Position numbers and translations under genes: made by a program. DNA of 64,000 nucleotides from Roseburia hominis (lineage in GTDB: Bacteria > Bacillota > Clostridia > Lachnospirales > Lachnospiraceae). The notes beneath the pieces were generated by a model. The model made no database searches and was not told the origin of the DNA. It saw nothing but the letters and a program-made list of their open reading frames with translations. The first letter of the stretch is position 1. The number at the start of each line of letters is the position of its first letter. Shown one piece after another: positions 45,275 through 53,669 of this stretch. The stretch is from positions 1-64,000 of the forward strand of contig JAETOE010000019.1 in assembly GCA_021771815.1 (NCBI GenBank). Direction: 5' to 3'.

Positions 45275-46519
45275 ATGGCAGACCAAAAAGCGGTGCAGGC
45301 ACTTGCCGTAATGAGGGAAGAGGTAAAGCAGGAATTACTTACAGACATTATCCCGTTTTGGAGGAAGCTTCGGGATGAGGAATATGGCGGCTATTACGGC
45401 TGGCTGTCGTATGATCTTGCACTGGACAAAAAGGCGGAAAAGGGATGTATATTGAACAGCCGTATCACATGGTTTTTTGCGAATGCTTATACAGCATATA
45501 AGAAAGGGCTTTTCACCGATGCGGAGTGTAAGGCGGCAGGCTTTTTTGGCAGCGACCTTCTCGCGGAAGCAAAGCATGGCTATCAGTTTCTAAAGGAACA
45601 CTGCCTTGACCGTGAATGCGGCGGTATCTACTGGTCGTTAAATTACGACGGAACGCCGCTCGATACGACAAAGCATACATACAATCAGGCGTTCTGCATC
45701 TACGCGCTGTCTTCCTATTACGAGGCGTCCGGCGATGAGGAAGCGCTTGCATTGGCGAGAGAACTATTTCGTCTGATCGAGGAGAAGTGCACCGACGGGA
45801 TCGGTTATCTCGAGGCGTTCACGAGAGAGTTCGCGCCGGAGGTAAACGAGAAGCTTTCCGAGAACGGCGTGCTCGCGGACAAGACGATGAATACGCTGCT
45901 TCATGTGTTCGAGGCGTACACGGAGCTTTACCGTGTCGCCGGGGACAAAGAGGTGGGAGAGCGGCTTCGCTGGATCATGGATGTGTTCGCGGATAAGGTA
46001 TACAATCCTGCGAAGCGCAGACAGGAGGTATTCTTCGACGCAGAGTACAACACGATCTTAGACCTTCATTCCTACGGGCATGACATTGAGACGGCGTGGC
46101 TTATGGACCGCGGCGTGGAGGTGCTTGCAGATTCGGAATACGAAGAGAAGATGAGCCCGATTACACAGGCGTTGACGTCGCACATTTACGAGACGGCATT
46201 TGACGGCAACTCTCTGGCAAATGAGTGCGACCGCGGCGTTGTCAACGCACATCGCGTATGGTGGGTGCAGGCGGAGACGGTCGTAGGATTTTTGAACGGC
46301 TATGGAAAGACGCCGGGGCACGACGAATATCTGAAAGCGGCGCTCGCGCAGTGGGCGTTCATCAAAGCCTATGTGGTCGATGCGAGAAGCGGTTCGGAGT
46401 GGTTCTGGGAAGTGAATGAGGACGGAAGTCCGATTGCTGACAGACCGATCGTGGAGCCGTGGAAATGTCCGTATCATAATGGGCGTATGTGCATCGAGGT
46501 TATGAGAAGAATCTCATGA
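45275..46519 (+). CDS. Mannobiose/cellobiose 2-epimerase (AGE family)
   Basis: This 414-residue (alpha/alpha)6-barrel enzyme belongs to the N-acylglucosamine/cellobiose 2-epimerase family. It converts the reducing-end mannose of mannobiose to glucose, giving mannosyl-glucose for the GH130_1 phosphorylase. Family landmarks are NSRITWFFANAY, CGGIYWSLNYDG, HSYGHDIETAWLM, VWWVQAETV and PYHNGRMCIEV, which include the catalytic histidines. There is no signal peptide. The gene neighbours favour mannobiose over cellobiose as the natural substrate. Confidence 0.93.
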   Translation: MADQKAVQALAVMREEVKQELLTDIIPFWRKLRDEEYGGYYGWLSYDLALDKKAEKGCILNSRITWFFANAYTAYKKGLFTDAECKAAGFFGSDLLAEAKHGYQFLKEHCLDRECGGIYWSLNYDGTPLDTTKHTYNQAFCIYALSSYYEASGDEEALALARELFRLIEEKCTDGIGYLEAFTREFAPEVNEKLSENGVLADKTMNTLLHVFEAYTELYRVAGDKEVGERLRWIMDVFADKVYNPAKRRQEVFFDAEYNTILDLHSYGHDIETAWLMDRGVEVLADSEYEEKMSPITQALTSHIYETAFDGNSLANECDRGVVNAHRVWWVQAETVVGFLNGYGKTPGHDEYLKAALAQWAFIKAYVVDARSGSEWFWEVNEDGSPIADRPIVEPWKCPYHNGRMCIEVMRRIS

Positions 46520-46525
46520 CCTCGA

Positions 46526-46555
46526 CGAAGTGCTCAAAAGGATTTGAGCACTTCG
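46526..46555 (+). terminator. Intercistronic hairpin after the epimerase gene
   Basis: A perfect 13-bp stem (CGAAGTGCTCAAA with TTTGAGCACTTCG) has a 4-nt loop and no U-tract. It lies between co-directional genes and may be an RNA processing or stability element. Confidence 0.5.
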
Positions 46556-46625
46556 ACGAAGTTTGAGCCATTCTTTCCGGATGGTGTTGTATCAAAAGTA
46601 TGAATATATTTCGAGGAGAGAGTAT

Positions 46626-47801
46626 ATGTTGCATGAAAAGTATTATTCAGAGAAGGAGAAGCAGGAGAAGCTGCTTTCCAGAAAGAATGTAAAATCGGAT
46701 TTCTACAACGGCGTATTCGACCGTTACGAGTATCCGGTGCTGACGAGAGAGCATATTCCGCTGACCTGGCGGTATGACTTAAATCCTGAGACAAATCCTT
46801 ATTTTATGGAGCGTCTCGGTATCAATGCCGTAATGAATTCCGGCGCGATCGAGCTGAACGGAAAGTATTATCTGGTGGCGCGCATCGAGGGGAACGACAG
46901 AAAGTCCTTCTTCGGTGTGGCGGAGAGCGATAACGGTGTGGACGGTTTTCGTTTCTGGGATTATCCGATTCTTTTTGCGGATACCTGCCCGGAGGAAACG
47001 AATGTTTATGATATGCGTCTGACAAAGCATGAGGACGGTTACATTTACGGCGTATTCTGCTCAGAGTCGAAGGACACGAGCGTGAACGATCTGTCTGCTG
47101 CGGTTGCGGCAGCAGGCATTGTCCGCACAAAAGATTTGAAGAGCTGGGAACGGCTTCCGAACCTTGTGACGTTAAATTCCCCGCAGCAGAGAAACGTTGT
47201 GCTGCACCCGGAATTTGTAAATGGAAAGTATGCGTTCTACACAAGACCGATGGATGATTTCATCGAGACGGGAAGCGGCGGCGGTATCGGCTTCGGACTC
47301 TGCGACGACATCACGCATGCGGTGATCGACGAGGAGAAGATGACGAGCCTGCGCAAGTATCACACGATCACGGAGGCGAAGAACGGAGCGGGCGCGACGC
47401 CGATCAAGACCGAAAAGGGCTGGATTCACATTGCGCACGGCGTGCGCAATACGGCGGCAGGACTCCGCTACGTCATTTATGCGTTCGCGACAGACTTAAA
47501 CGATCCTTCGAAGGTAATTGCAGAGCCGTCGGGACTTCTGATCGGACCGAGAGGCGCAGAGCGTGTCGGCGACGTTGGCAACGTTGTATTTACGAACGGC
47601 GCGATCGCGACGGAGAGCGGCGAGGTATTTATCTACTACGCATCCTCCGATACGAGAATGCACGTGGCGACGACGACGATTGAGAGATTGATCGATTATG
47701 TATTTAATACCCCGCAGGATCCGGGACGTTCCGTGGAGTGTGTGGCGCAGCGGTGTGATCTGATTAAGAAGAATCTTGCATTTTTGGAGCAGGAGAAATA
47801 G
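46626..47801 (+). CDS. GH130_1 4-O-beta-D-mannosyl-D-glucose phosphorylase
   Basis: This 391-residue cytoplasmic phosphorylase splits mannosyl-1,4-glucose with phosphate into mannose-1-phosphate and glucose. The size and the blocks [31 protein letters not shown] (catalytic Asp129), [20 protein letters not shown] and [16 protein letters not shown] are those of subfamily GH130_1. It works directly after the epimerase encoded upstream. The ATG at 46626 has GAGGAG upstream; the in-frame start at 46563 has none. Confidence 0.93.
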   Translation: MLHEKYYSEKEKQEKLLSRKNVKSDFYNGVFDRYEYPVLTREHIPLTWRYDLNPETNPYFMERLGINAVMNSGAIELNGKYYLVARIEGNDRKSFFGVAESDNGVDGFRFWDYPILFADTCPEETNVYDMRLTKHEDGYIYGVFCSESKDTSVNDLSAAVAAAGIVRTKDLKSWERLPNLVTLNSPQQRNVVLHPEFVNGKYAFYTRPMDDFIETGSGGGIGFGLCDDITHAVIDEEKMTSLRKYHTITEAKNGAGATPIKTEKGWIHIAHGVRNTAAGLRYVIYAFATDLNDPSKVIAEPSGLLIGPRGAERVGDVGNVVFTNGAIATESGEVFIYYASSDTRMHVATTTIERLIDYVFNTPQDPGRSVECVAQRCDLIKKNLAFLEQEK

Positions 47802-47854
47802 AGCAAATTGCAGTCAAAGAAAGCCGCAGATGCGGCGGAAAGAGGTAGAGAATT

Positions 47855-48877
47855 ATGAGCAAGTACAAAATGATTAGTCCGGCAGTTCCGAATGTGCCGT
47901 GGCAGGAGCGCCCGGAAGGAATCACGGATGCGCCGATCTGGAGATATAATGAGAATCCGATTATCGGCAGGAACCCGGTGAAAGGGGTTGCAAGAATTTT
48001 TAACAGTGCGGTAATGCCGTATGAGGATGGATTCATCGGTGTGTTCCGCGGGGAGCAGACGAACGGCATTCCTTATATTTATCTCGGAAGAAGCGAGGAT
48101 GCGATTCACTGGAATTTCGACGAGAACAAGATTGATTTCGTGGACGAGGACGGAAAGCCGTTCATGCCGGTGTACGCATATGATCCGCGTCTGGTGAAGG
48201 TGGAGGATACCTACTACATTATTTGGTGTCAGGATTTCTACGGCGCGGCGATCGGTATGGCGAAGACGACTGATTTTAAGACGTTTACGAGAATTGAGAA
48301 TCCGTTCCTTCCGTTCAACCGCAACGCGGTACTTTTCCCGCGCAAGATTAACGGCAATTTCATGTTGCTGTCCCGCCCGTCCGACAGCGGACATACGCCG
48401 TTCGGTGATATTTTTGTGAGCGAGAGCCCGGATCTGACCTACTGGGGCAAGCACAGACATGTGATGGGCAAAGGTTCCGAATGGTGGGAGTCCTTGAAGA
48501 TCGGCGGCGGTGCAGCTCCGATTGAGACTTCGGAAGGCTGGCTTCTGTTCTATCACGGAGTGAGCGGAACATGCAACGGTTATGTGTATTCGATCGGCGG
48601 CGCTATCTTAGACATCGACAATCCGTCCATCGTGAAATACCGCTGTGAGAATTTCCTTCTGACGCCGGAAGAGTGGTACGAGGAGCGCGGCTTTGTGCCG
48701 AACGTATGCTTCCCGTGCGCGACGATCCATGATTCCGAGTCCGGTAAGATCGCGATTTACTACGGCGCGGCTGACAGCTATGTAGGTCTTGCATTTACCG
48801 AGTTGGACGACATCATCGACTATATCAAGGATCACAGCGCTGTGACGGCGACCGATACGGAGATCGGAAGAAGATAA
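47855..48877 (+). CDS. GH130_2 beta-1,4-manno-oligosaccharide phosphorylase
   Basis: This 340-residue enzyme is the shorter GH130_2 type, which removes mannose one at a time from the non-reducing end of manno-oligosaccharides as mannose-1-phosphate. Motifs are FNSAVMPYEDGFIGVFRGEQ, AYDPRLVKVEDTYY (catalytic Asp110), FPRKINGNFMLLSRPSD and LLFYHGVSGTCNGYVYS. It complements the GH130_1 enzyme encoded 53 bp upstream; both feed the phosphohexomutase. Confidence 0.93.
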   Translation: MSKYKMISPAVPNVPWQERPEGITDAPIWRYNENPIIGRNPVKGVARIFNSAVMPYEDGFIGVFRGEQTNGIPYIYLGRSEDAIHWNFDENKIDFVDEDGKPFMPVYAYDPRLVKVEDTYYIIWCQDFYGAAIGMAKTTDFKTFTRIENPFLPFNRNAVLFPRKINGNFMLLSRPSDSGHTPFGDIFVSESPDLTYWGKHRHVMGKGSEWWESLKIGGGAAPIETSEGWLLFYHGVSGTCNGYVYSIGGAILDIDNPSIVKYRCENFLLTPEEWYEERGFVPNVCFPCATIHDSESGKIAIYYGAADSYVGLAFTELDDIIDYIKDHSAVTATDTEIGRR

Positions 48878-48943
48878 GGATCATTATTTTGGCATAGAGA
48901 CGCATTTTGTTTGTCTATGTATATAAAATTCATTGCAGTTTGG

Positions 48944-49013
48944 AGGCTGCCGCAATTTTAGGAATCAGGGAAAACGCGCGTGGCGTGTTCGGATGTCCGG
49001 TTTGCGGCAGCCT
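48944..49013 (+). promoter_or_regulatory. Long inverted repeat in the leader of the CE2-like gene
   Basis: AGGCTGCCGCAA (48944-48955) and TTGCGGCAGCCT (49002-49013) are perfect 12-bp arms with 46 nt between them. The second arm ends 10 nt before the ribosome site of the esterase gene. It may be an RNA structure dividing the operon; no function is proven. Confidence 0.42.
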
Positions 49014-49037
49014 TGCTGCATATGGAGGGAGTTTTTT

Positions 49038-50090
49038 ATGTTTATATCACCGGAGAATAATAATTTGCAATACAGCGGACGCATCGATTTCGACGATCAG
49101 TCTGCGCCAGTGCTGATTTACGCGGCAAGCTGGGTGAAAATGATTTTTACGGGTACTTCGGTTTCCGTTACCCTTGCCAATCATCATGCCTATTGGACAA
49201 ATGAGATGGGATATCTGCTTGACGGGGAGCAGGGGCGCATCCGCCTTCGCGACGACGATGCGAAGGAGACATATACGCTGGCAGAGAATCTTGCAGATAC
49301 CCGCCATGAACTTCTTTTCTTTAAGAGAATGGATGCGTGCCATACCGTCACTTTTTACGGCTTTGCGGTGGACGACGGCGCCAGGCTTTTTATGCCGGAG
49401 CCAAAGCCGAACCGCCGGATCGAGGTGTTCGGCGACAGTGTGTCCTGCGGCGAGGTGTCGGAGGCGCTTGATTATGTGGGGAAAGAGGACCCCGTGCATG
49501 ACGGGCAGTATTCCAACAGTTGGTATTCCTATGCGTGGATGACGGCGCGAAGGCTTAACGCAGAGCTTCATGATACCTCGCAGGGCGGCATCGCGCTTCT
49601 CGATTATACGGGCTGGTTCGCAGCTCCCGAATATAAGGGCGTGGAATCATGCTATGACAAGATGGAGTACAATCCCGATCTGGGGCAGGCGAAGCAGTGG
49701 GATTTCTCCCGCTATACGCCGCATGTCGTGATCGTTGCGATCGGGCAGAATGACAATCATCCCGAGGATTATATGGCAAAGGATTACGACGGGGCGCAGG
49801 GAAAGAACTGGCGGGAACATTACCGGAGGTTCATTGAACGGCTGATGGAGCTTTACCCCAAGGCACAGATTATCCTTACGACGACGATTCTGCAGCATGA
49901 TGCGAATTGGGATAAGGCGATCGATGAGGTGCGTGCCAGGATCGGCAGCGAGCGGGTGCACCATTTTCTGTATCACAGAAACGGCGCGGGAACACCGGGA
50001 CATATCCGCATTCCCGAGGCGGAGGAGATGGCAAAGGAGCTTACGGCATATATCCGCGGGCTTGGTGATGATATCTGGGCGGACGATTAA
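49038..50090 (+). CDS. CE2-like acetyl-mannan esterase (SGNH hydrolase)
   Basis: This 350-residue protein has an N-terminal beta-sandwich (about 1-120) and a C-terminal SGNH hydrolase domain, the layout of carbohydrate esterase family 2. The nucleophile is Ser134 in FGDSVSCGE. AIGQNDNH provides the oxyanion residue, and His322 lies in GTPGHIRIP. It is expected to remove acetyl groups from imported acetylated manno-oligosaccharides in the cytoplasm. The ATG at 49038 has GGAGGG 9 nt upstream; the longer frame crosses the inverted repeat and is rejected. A CE17-like esterase follows. Confidence 0.88.
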   Translation: MFISPENNNLQYSGRIDFDDQSAPVLIYAASWVKMIFTGTSVSVTLANHHAYWTNEMGYLLDGEQGRIRLRDDDAKETYTLAENLADTRHELLFFKRMDACHTVTFYGFAVDDGARLFMPEPKPNRRIEVFGDSVSCGEVSEALDYVGKEDPVHDGQYSNSWYSYAWMTARRLNAELHDTSQGGIALLDYTGWFAAPEYKGVESCYDKMEYNPDLGQAKQWDFSRYTPHVVIVAIGQNDNHPEDYMAKDYDGAQGKNWREHYRRFIERLMELYPKAQIILTTTILQHDANWDKAIDEVRARIGSERVHHFLYHRNGAGTPGHIRIPEAEEMAKELTAYIRGLGDDIWADD

Positions 50091-50221
50091 AGCAGGATCG
50101 GGTCAAAGTTTCGGTCATGGCGGCGTGTGGCAATGATATTTGGAGAGATGCCTAAAGCAGGACTGCGCACCGGATGCGCGGTCTGTAAGATGGATAGATA
50201 TTTAAAGTGGGGAGAACAAAC

Positions 50222-51451
50222 ATGGAATATCAGATTGACAGAGAAAAAGGAATTGCAAATGTAGGAAATCTTGAGCGTCTTAAGGAGGTCTTCGCGCGCG
50301 CAGAGCGCGGCGAACGCCTGACGCTCGGGTTCTTGGGCGGCTCGATCACGCAGGGAAGTCTTTCTTCCACGCCGCAGACCTGCTATGCGTATCTTGTTTA
50401 TCAGTGGTGGTGCGAGAAGTTCCCGCAGGCAGAGTTTACTTATCTGAATGCGGGAATCGGCGGAACGACGTCGCAGTTCGGTGTGGCGCGGGCAGGGACG
50501 GATCTGCTTGCAGGAAAACCGGATTTTGTAATTATTGAATTTTCCGTCAACGACGAGAGCACGGAGCATTTTATGGAGACTTACGAGGGTCTGGTGCGCA
50601 GGGTATATGGAGCGGATTTCTCTCCGGCGGTGCTTCTCGTGCACAATGTCTATTATCATAACGGCGGGAATGCTCAGTTGATGCACGGGCGCATCGGAAG
50701 ACATTACGGGCTTCCGGCAGTTAGTATGCAGAGTTCGATTTTTCCCGAGGTGGTGAGCGGCAGGATTGAGAATCGAGCGATTACGCCGGACGATCTGCAC
50801 CCGAACGATGCGGGGCACGCGCTGGTGGCGTCGGTGATTACCTGTTTTCTGGAGAAGGTGCGTGCCGGAGAGCTTGATGCGTGTGCGGACGGCGGAATAG
50901 CGGACGATCCGGCGGGAGAAGCGGTGCAGGCGGAGGACGATCCGGCGGGAGCGTCGGTGCAGGCGGCGGACACTATGGCAGTAGATACGGGTGCGCTTCC
51001 CGCGCCGCTCACGGCGAACGCCTACGAGCGCTCCGTACGTTACCGCAATTCATATGCGCCGGATATGGCGGGAACGGAACAGCCGAAGCTTTCCGGCTTT
51101 GCGGAGGATGCGTCGCCGCAGAAGGATATCACGGATTGCTTTAAATACGGTTGGACGGCATCGCATGTCGGAGATGCGATTACATTTCAGGTGGAGGGAA
51201 GCTGTATTGCGGTGCAGTACCGGAAATCGGTGAAGCTTCCGGCTCCGGTCGCGGAGGTCATCGTGGACGGCGATACGGAGCATACGTTCCGGCTGGATGC
51301 GAACTTTGACGAGACGTGGGGCGATAAATTAGAGCTTGATACGGTTATGGAACACGGCGCGGCGGGGCGGCATGAGGTTACGATCCGCCTCACCGAGACG
51401 CATGAGGAGGACGCTGTACCGTTCTATCTGGTATCGGTGATCGGCTCATAA
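50222..51451 (+). CDS. CE17-like acetyl-mannan esterase with C-terminal CBM35-like domain
   Basis: This 409-residue protein has an SGNH domain (about 1-215) with nucleophile Ser41 in GFLGGSITQG, the block GIGGTTSQFG and the acid-base pair DDLHPNDAGH. A C-terminal beta-sandwich (about 285-409) resembles the carbohydrate-binding module of the two-domain CE17 mannan esterases. Between them lies an unusual Ala/Asp-rich insert (about 220-262) with a repeated DDPAG block. With the CE2-like enzyme it would deacetylate all hydroxyl positions of the mannose units. The gene ends in a 17-bp tandem repeat that spans its stop codon. Confidence 0.87.
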   Translation: MEYQIDREKGIANVGNLERLKEVFARAERGERLTLGFLGGSITQGSLSSTPQTCYAYLVYQWWCEKFPQAEFTYLNAGIGGTTSQFGVARAGTDLLAGKPDFVIIEFSVNDESTEHFMETYEGLVRRVYGADFSPAVLLVHNVYYHNGGNAQLMHGRIGRHYGLPAVSMQSSIFPEVVSGRIENRAITPDDLHPNDAGHALVASVITCFLEKVRAGELDACADGGIADDPAGEAVQAEDDPAGASVQAADTMAVDTGALPAPLTANAYERSVRYRNSYAPDMAGTEQPKLSGFAEDASPQKDITDCFKYGWTASHVGDAITFQVEGSCIAVQYRKSVKLPAPVAEVIVDGDTEHTFRLDANFDETWGDKLELDTVMEHGAAGRHEVTIRLTETHEEDAVPFYLVSVIGS

Positions 51452-51540
51452 ATGTGGCTGGCTCATAAGGGCGGTTGGTTCATAAGTGTGGCCGGCTCAT
51501 AAGCGTGGTTCGTTCATAAGTGTGATTGGCGCATAAGAAT
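51443..51540 (+). repeat. Six 17-bp tandem repeats across the esterase stop codon
   Basis: Nearly six 17-bp units share GGCTCATAA or close variants, followed by a variable 8-nt tail. The first unit contains the last codons and TAA stop of the esterase gene. The last unit ends exactly where the AGGAG ribosome site of the chemoreceptor gene begins, so the array fills the whole gap. Confidence 0.92.
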
Positions 51541-51554
51541 AGGAGAAGTATATT

Positions 51555-53636
51555 ATGAGAGTAAAGCGAAAGATTAAGTATACATTGATTCGTGCATTTC
51601 TGATTCCGGTAGCGCTGATCGTGCTTCTGGGGGTACTGTCTTATCAGAAGGCGGCAAAGAGCGTGACGCAGCAGTACGAAAGCTCCGCGGAGGCGACCGT
51701 GGGGGCAGTCGGCAATTACTGCGATCTGCTCTGCAACACGGTCGAGGTGAAAATGAATGAACTGGTCACGAATGACGCTGTAAACTCTTACTACGGGCGC
51801 TATGCGGGAAAGACGGACAGCGATGCGATGCAGACGTTCCGGGAGGTACAGTCTGCATTCGCGACAGCCAAAGGAACCTGCCGCTATATTTACGGGTATT
51901 ATGTGGCAGCCGAAAAGGGAGGTACTTTTTCTTCCGAATCTTATTCGTTGGGGAACGATGCGTACGCCGGGCTGACGGAAAGCGGCGAGACCGAAAAACT
52001 TGCGGCTGCCGGCAGTGCGTGGACGGGGTATCACAGGTATTTCGACGAGGCGCTGCAGATTGATGAGAGTAAGTACGGACTTTCCTGTATGCGCAGGCTG
52101 GTAAAGGGCAACGGCTATGTCTGCATGGATATCTCGATGGATAAGATTACGGAAATGCTTGGCGATGCGGCGGGAACGCCGGAAGCCTATGCGATTCTCC
52201 TGGCGCCGGACGGAAGGGAGATCGTCATGCAAGCGGGCGAGCTGCTTACGGCGGAGCAGATTCCGTTCTCTGCGGGTGAACTGCTAAAAGCGGCGGAAGG
52301 CAATGCGCAGGCGGCAGAAGACGGCAAAGCAGAGGGCGCAGACGGAGTGGGTGATGCGCAGAACACAAGCTCCTACGTGCAGATCGCAGGCGGGCGATAC
52401 CTTTTTATCTGCAGTGCGGTCGGCAAGACAGGGCTTACGGTGTGCAGTCTGATTCCCGAAAGTGCGATTTTGGAGTCGGCACAGGGAATTGGGACAATGA
52501 CAGTTATAATTGTTATTGCGGCATGCATCATTGCACTTGCAGTCGGCAGTTTTCTGGCGGCGCGTATCAGCGGCGAGGTCAACCGGATGGTGCGCACGAT
52601 GCAGATTGCGGCGGACGGGGATTTCACGGTTTCGGTCGCATCGAAGCGCAGGGACGAATTTCAGGTAATGGCGTCCCGCACCTCCGAGATGTTCGTAAGC
52701 ATCCGGACGGCGCTGGGGCAGGTCGTTGCGTTCGGAGATGAAGTCCGAAACACGGCGGAACGGCTTGCCGAGGCGAACGCAGGGGTGGCGGAATCGATGC
52801 AGGATATCAATACGGCGATGGACGAGGTCGCAAAGGGCATCGGGCAGCAGTCGGAGGATTCAGAGACGAGCTATCAACAGATGGTGCAGTTTTCGGGAAC
52901 GTTAAGGGAGCTTACCGAGGAGACAGGGCAGGTACAGCAGATTTCCGGAGGTATCATGGAGGAAATCGCAGCCGGAAGCAAGGAAGTGTCCGAGCTTACG
53001 GAGAAGTCCGGGGAGGCGGGAAGAAGTACGGAGGTGCTTCTTTCCAATATCGAGGAGGTACAGCATAAGTCGGAGAATATCGGCGGCATTGTCGATGCGA
53101 TACAGGAAATCGCTTCGCAGACGAATCTTCTTTCTCTGAACGCTTCCATCGAGGCGGCGAGAGCGGGAGAAGCGGGAAAAGGTTTTGCGGTGGTGGCAGA
53201 GGAAATCCGCAGGCTTTCCGAACAGTCCGTGGAGTCGGCGGCGAAGATTCAGAGCCTTGTCGATAGCATTCAGGAATCGGTGAGGAACACGACTGTATGC
53301 GCAAAGCAGACCAGAGAAGTACTGGATGAGCAGAATGCGTCCGTTGACAATACGATTGAGATCTTTGAGAAGATTGCTTCCGGCGTGACCGGGATGGCGG
53401 ACACACTCAAAAAAGTGATTGAAAAAATGTCCGAAATGTTGGATGATAATGAAAGAGTTCTGACCGCGGTGCAGAGTATGGCTGCGGTATCGGAAGAGGA
53501 GGCTGCGAGCGCGCAGGAGATCACGGCGACGGTCAATACGCAGCTTGCCGCGGCGCAGAATATGGCGGAGCAGGCGAGACAGCTTTGTGAGGCGACGGAG
53601 CAGCTTGGCGAACTTCTTGGGAAGTTTAGGGTGTAG
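51555..53636 (+). CDS. Methyl-accepting chemotaxis protein within the mannan locus
   Basis: This 693-residue chemoreceptor has membrane helices at about 10-30 and 312-335 enclosing a large Cache-like sensor domain. A HAMP segment follows, then a long coiled-coil signalling domain with the conserved hairpin tip [20 protein letters not shown]. The tip sequence binds CheA and CheW. Its position between the esterase and GH1 genes, on the same strand, suggests it guides swimming toward mannan breakdown products. The ligand is not known. AGGAGAAG precedes the start. Confidence 0.92.
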   Translation: MRVKRKIKYTLIRAFLIPVALIVLLGVLSYQKAAKSVTQQYESSAEATVGAVGNYCDLLCNTVEVKMNELVTNDAVNSYYGRYAGKTDSDAMQTFREVQSAFATAKGTCRYIYGYYVAAEKGGTFSSESYSLGNDAYAGLTESGETEKLAAAGSAWTGYHRYFDEALQIDESKYGLSCMRRLVKGNGYVCMDISMDKITEMLGDAAGTPEAYAILLAPDGREIVMQAGELLTAEQIPFSAGELLKAAEGNAQAAEDGKAEGADGVGDAQNTSSYVQIAGGRYLFICSAVGKTGLTVCSLIPESAILESAQGIGTMTVIIVIAACIIALAVGSFLAARISGEVNRMVRTMQIAADGDFTVSVASKRRDEFQVMASRTSEMFVSIRTALGQVVAFGDEVRNTAERLAEANAGVAESMQDINTAMDEVAKGIGQQSEDSETSYQQMVQFSGTLRELTEETGQVQQISGGIMEEIAAGSKEVSELTEKSGEAGRSTEVLLSNIEEVQHKSENIGGIVDAIQEIASQTNLLSLNASIEAARAGEAGKGFAVVAEEIRRLSEQSVESAAKIQSLVDSIQESVRNTTVCAKQTREVLDEQNASVDNTIEIFEKIASGVTGMADTLKKVIEKMSEMLDDNERVLTAVQSMAAVSEEEAASAQEITATVNTQLAAAQNMAEQARQLCEATEQLGELLGKFRV

Positions 53637-53669
53637 GATGAAGTAAATAAATAGTGTGGAGGAAATCAT

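Noticed and set aside
51443-51540. CRISPR-like or transposon-end repeats after the esterase gene
   Set aside because: The 8-nt tails are too short and too alike to be spacers, and no transposase or target duplication is present.
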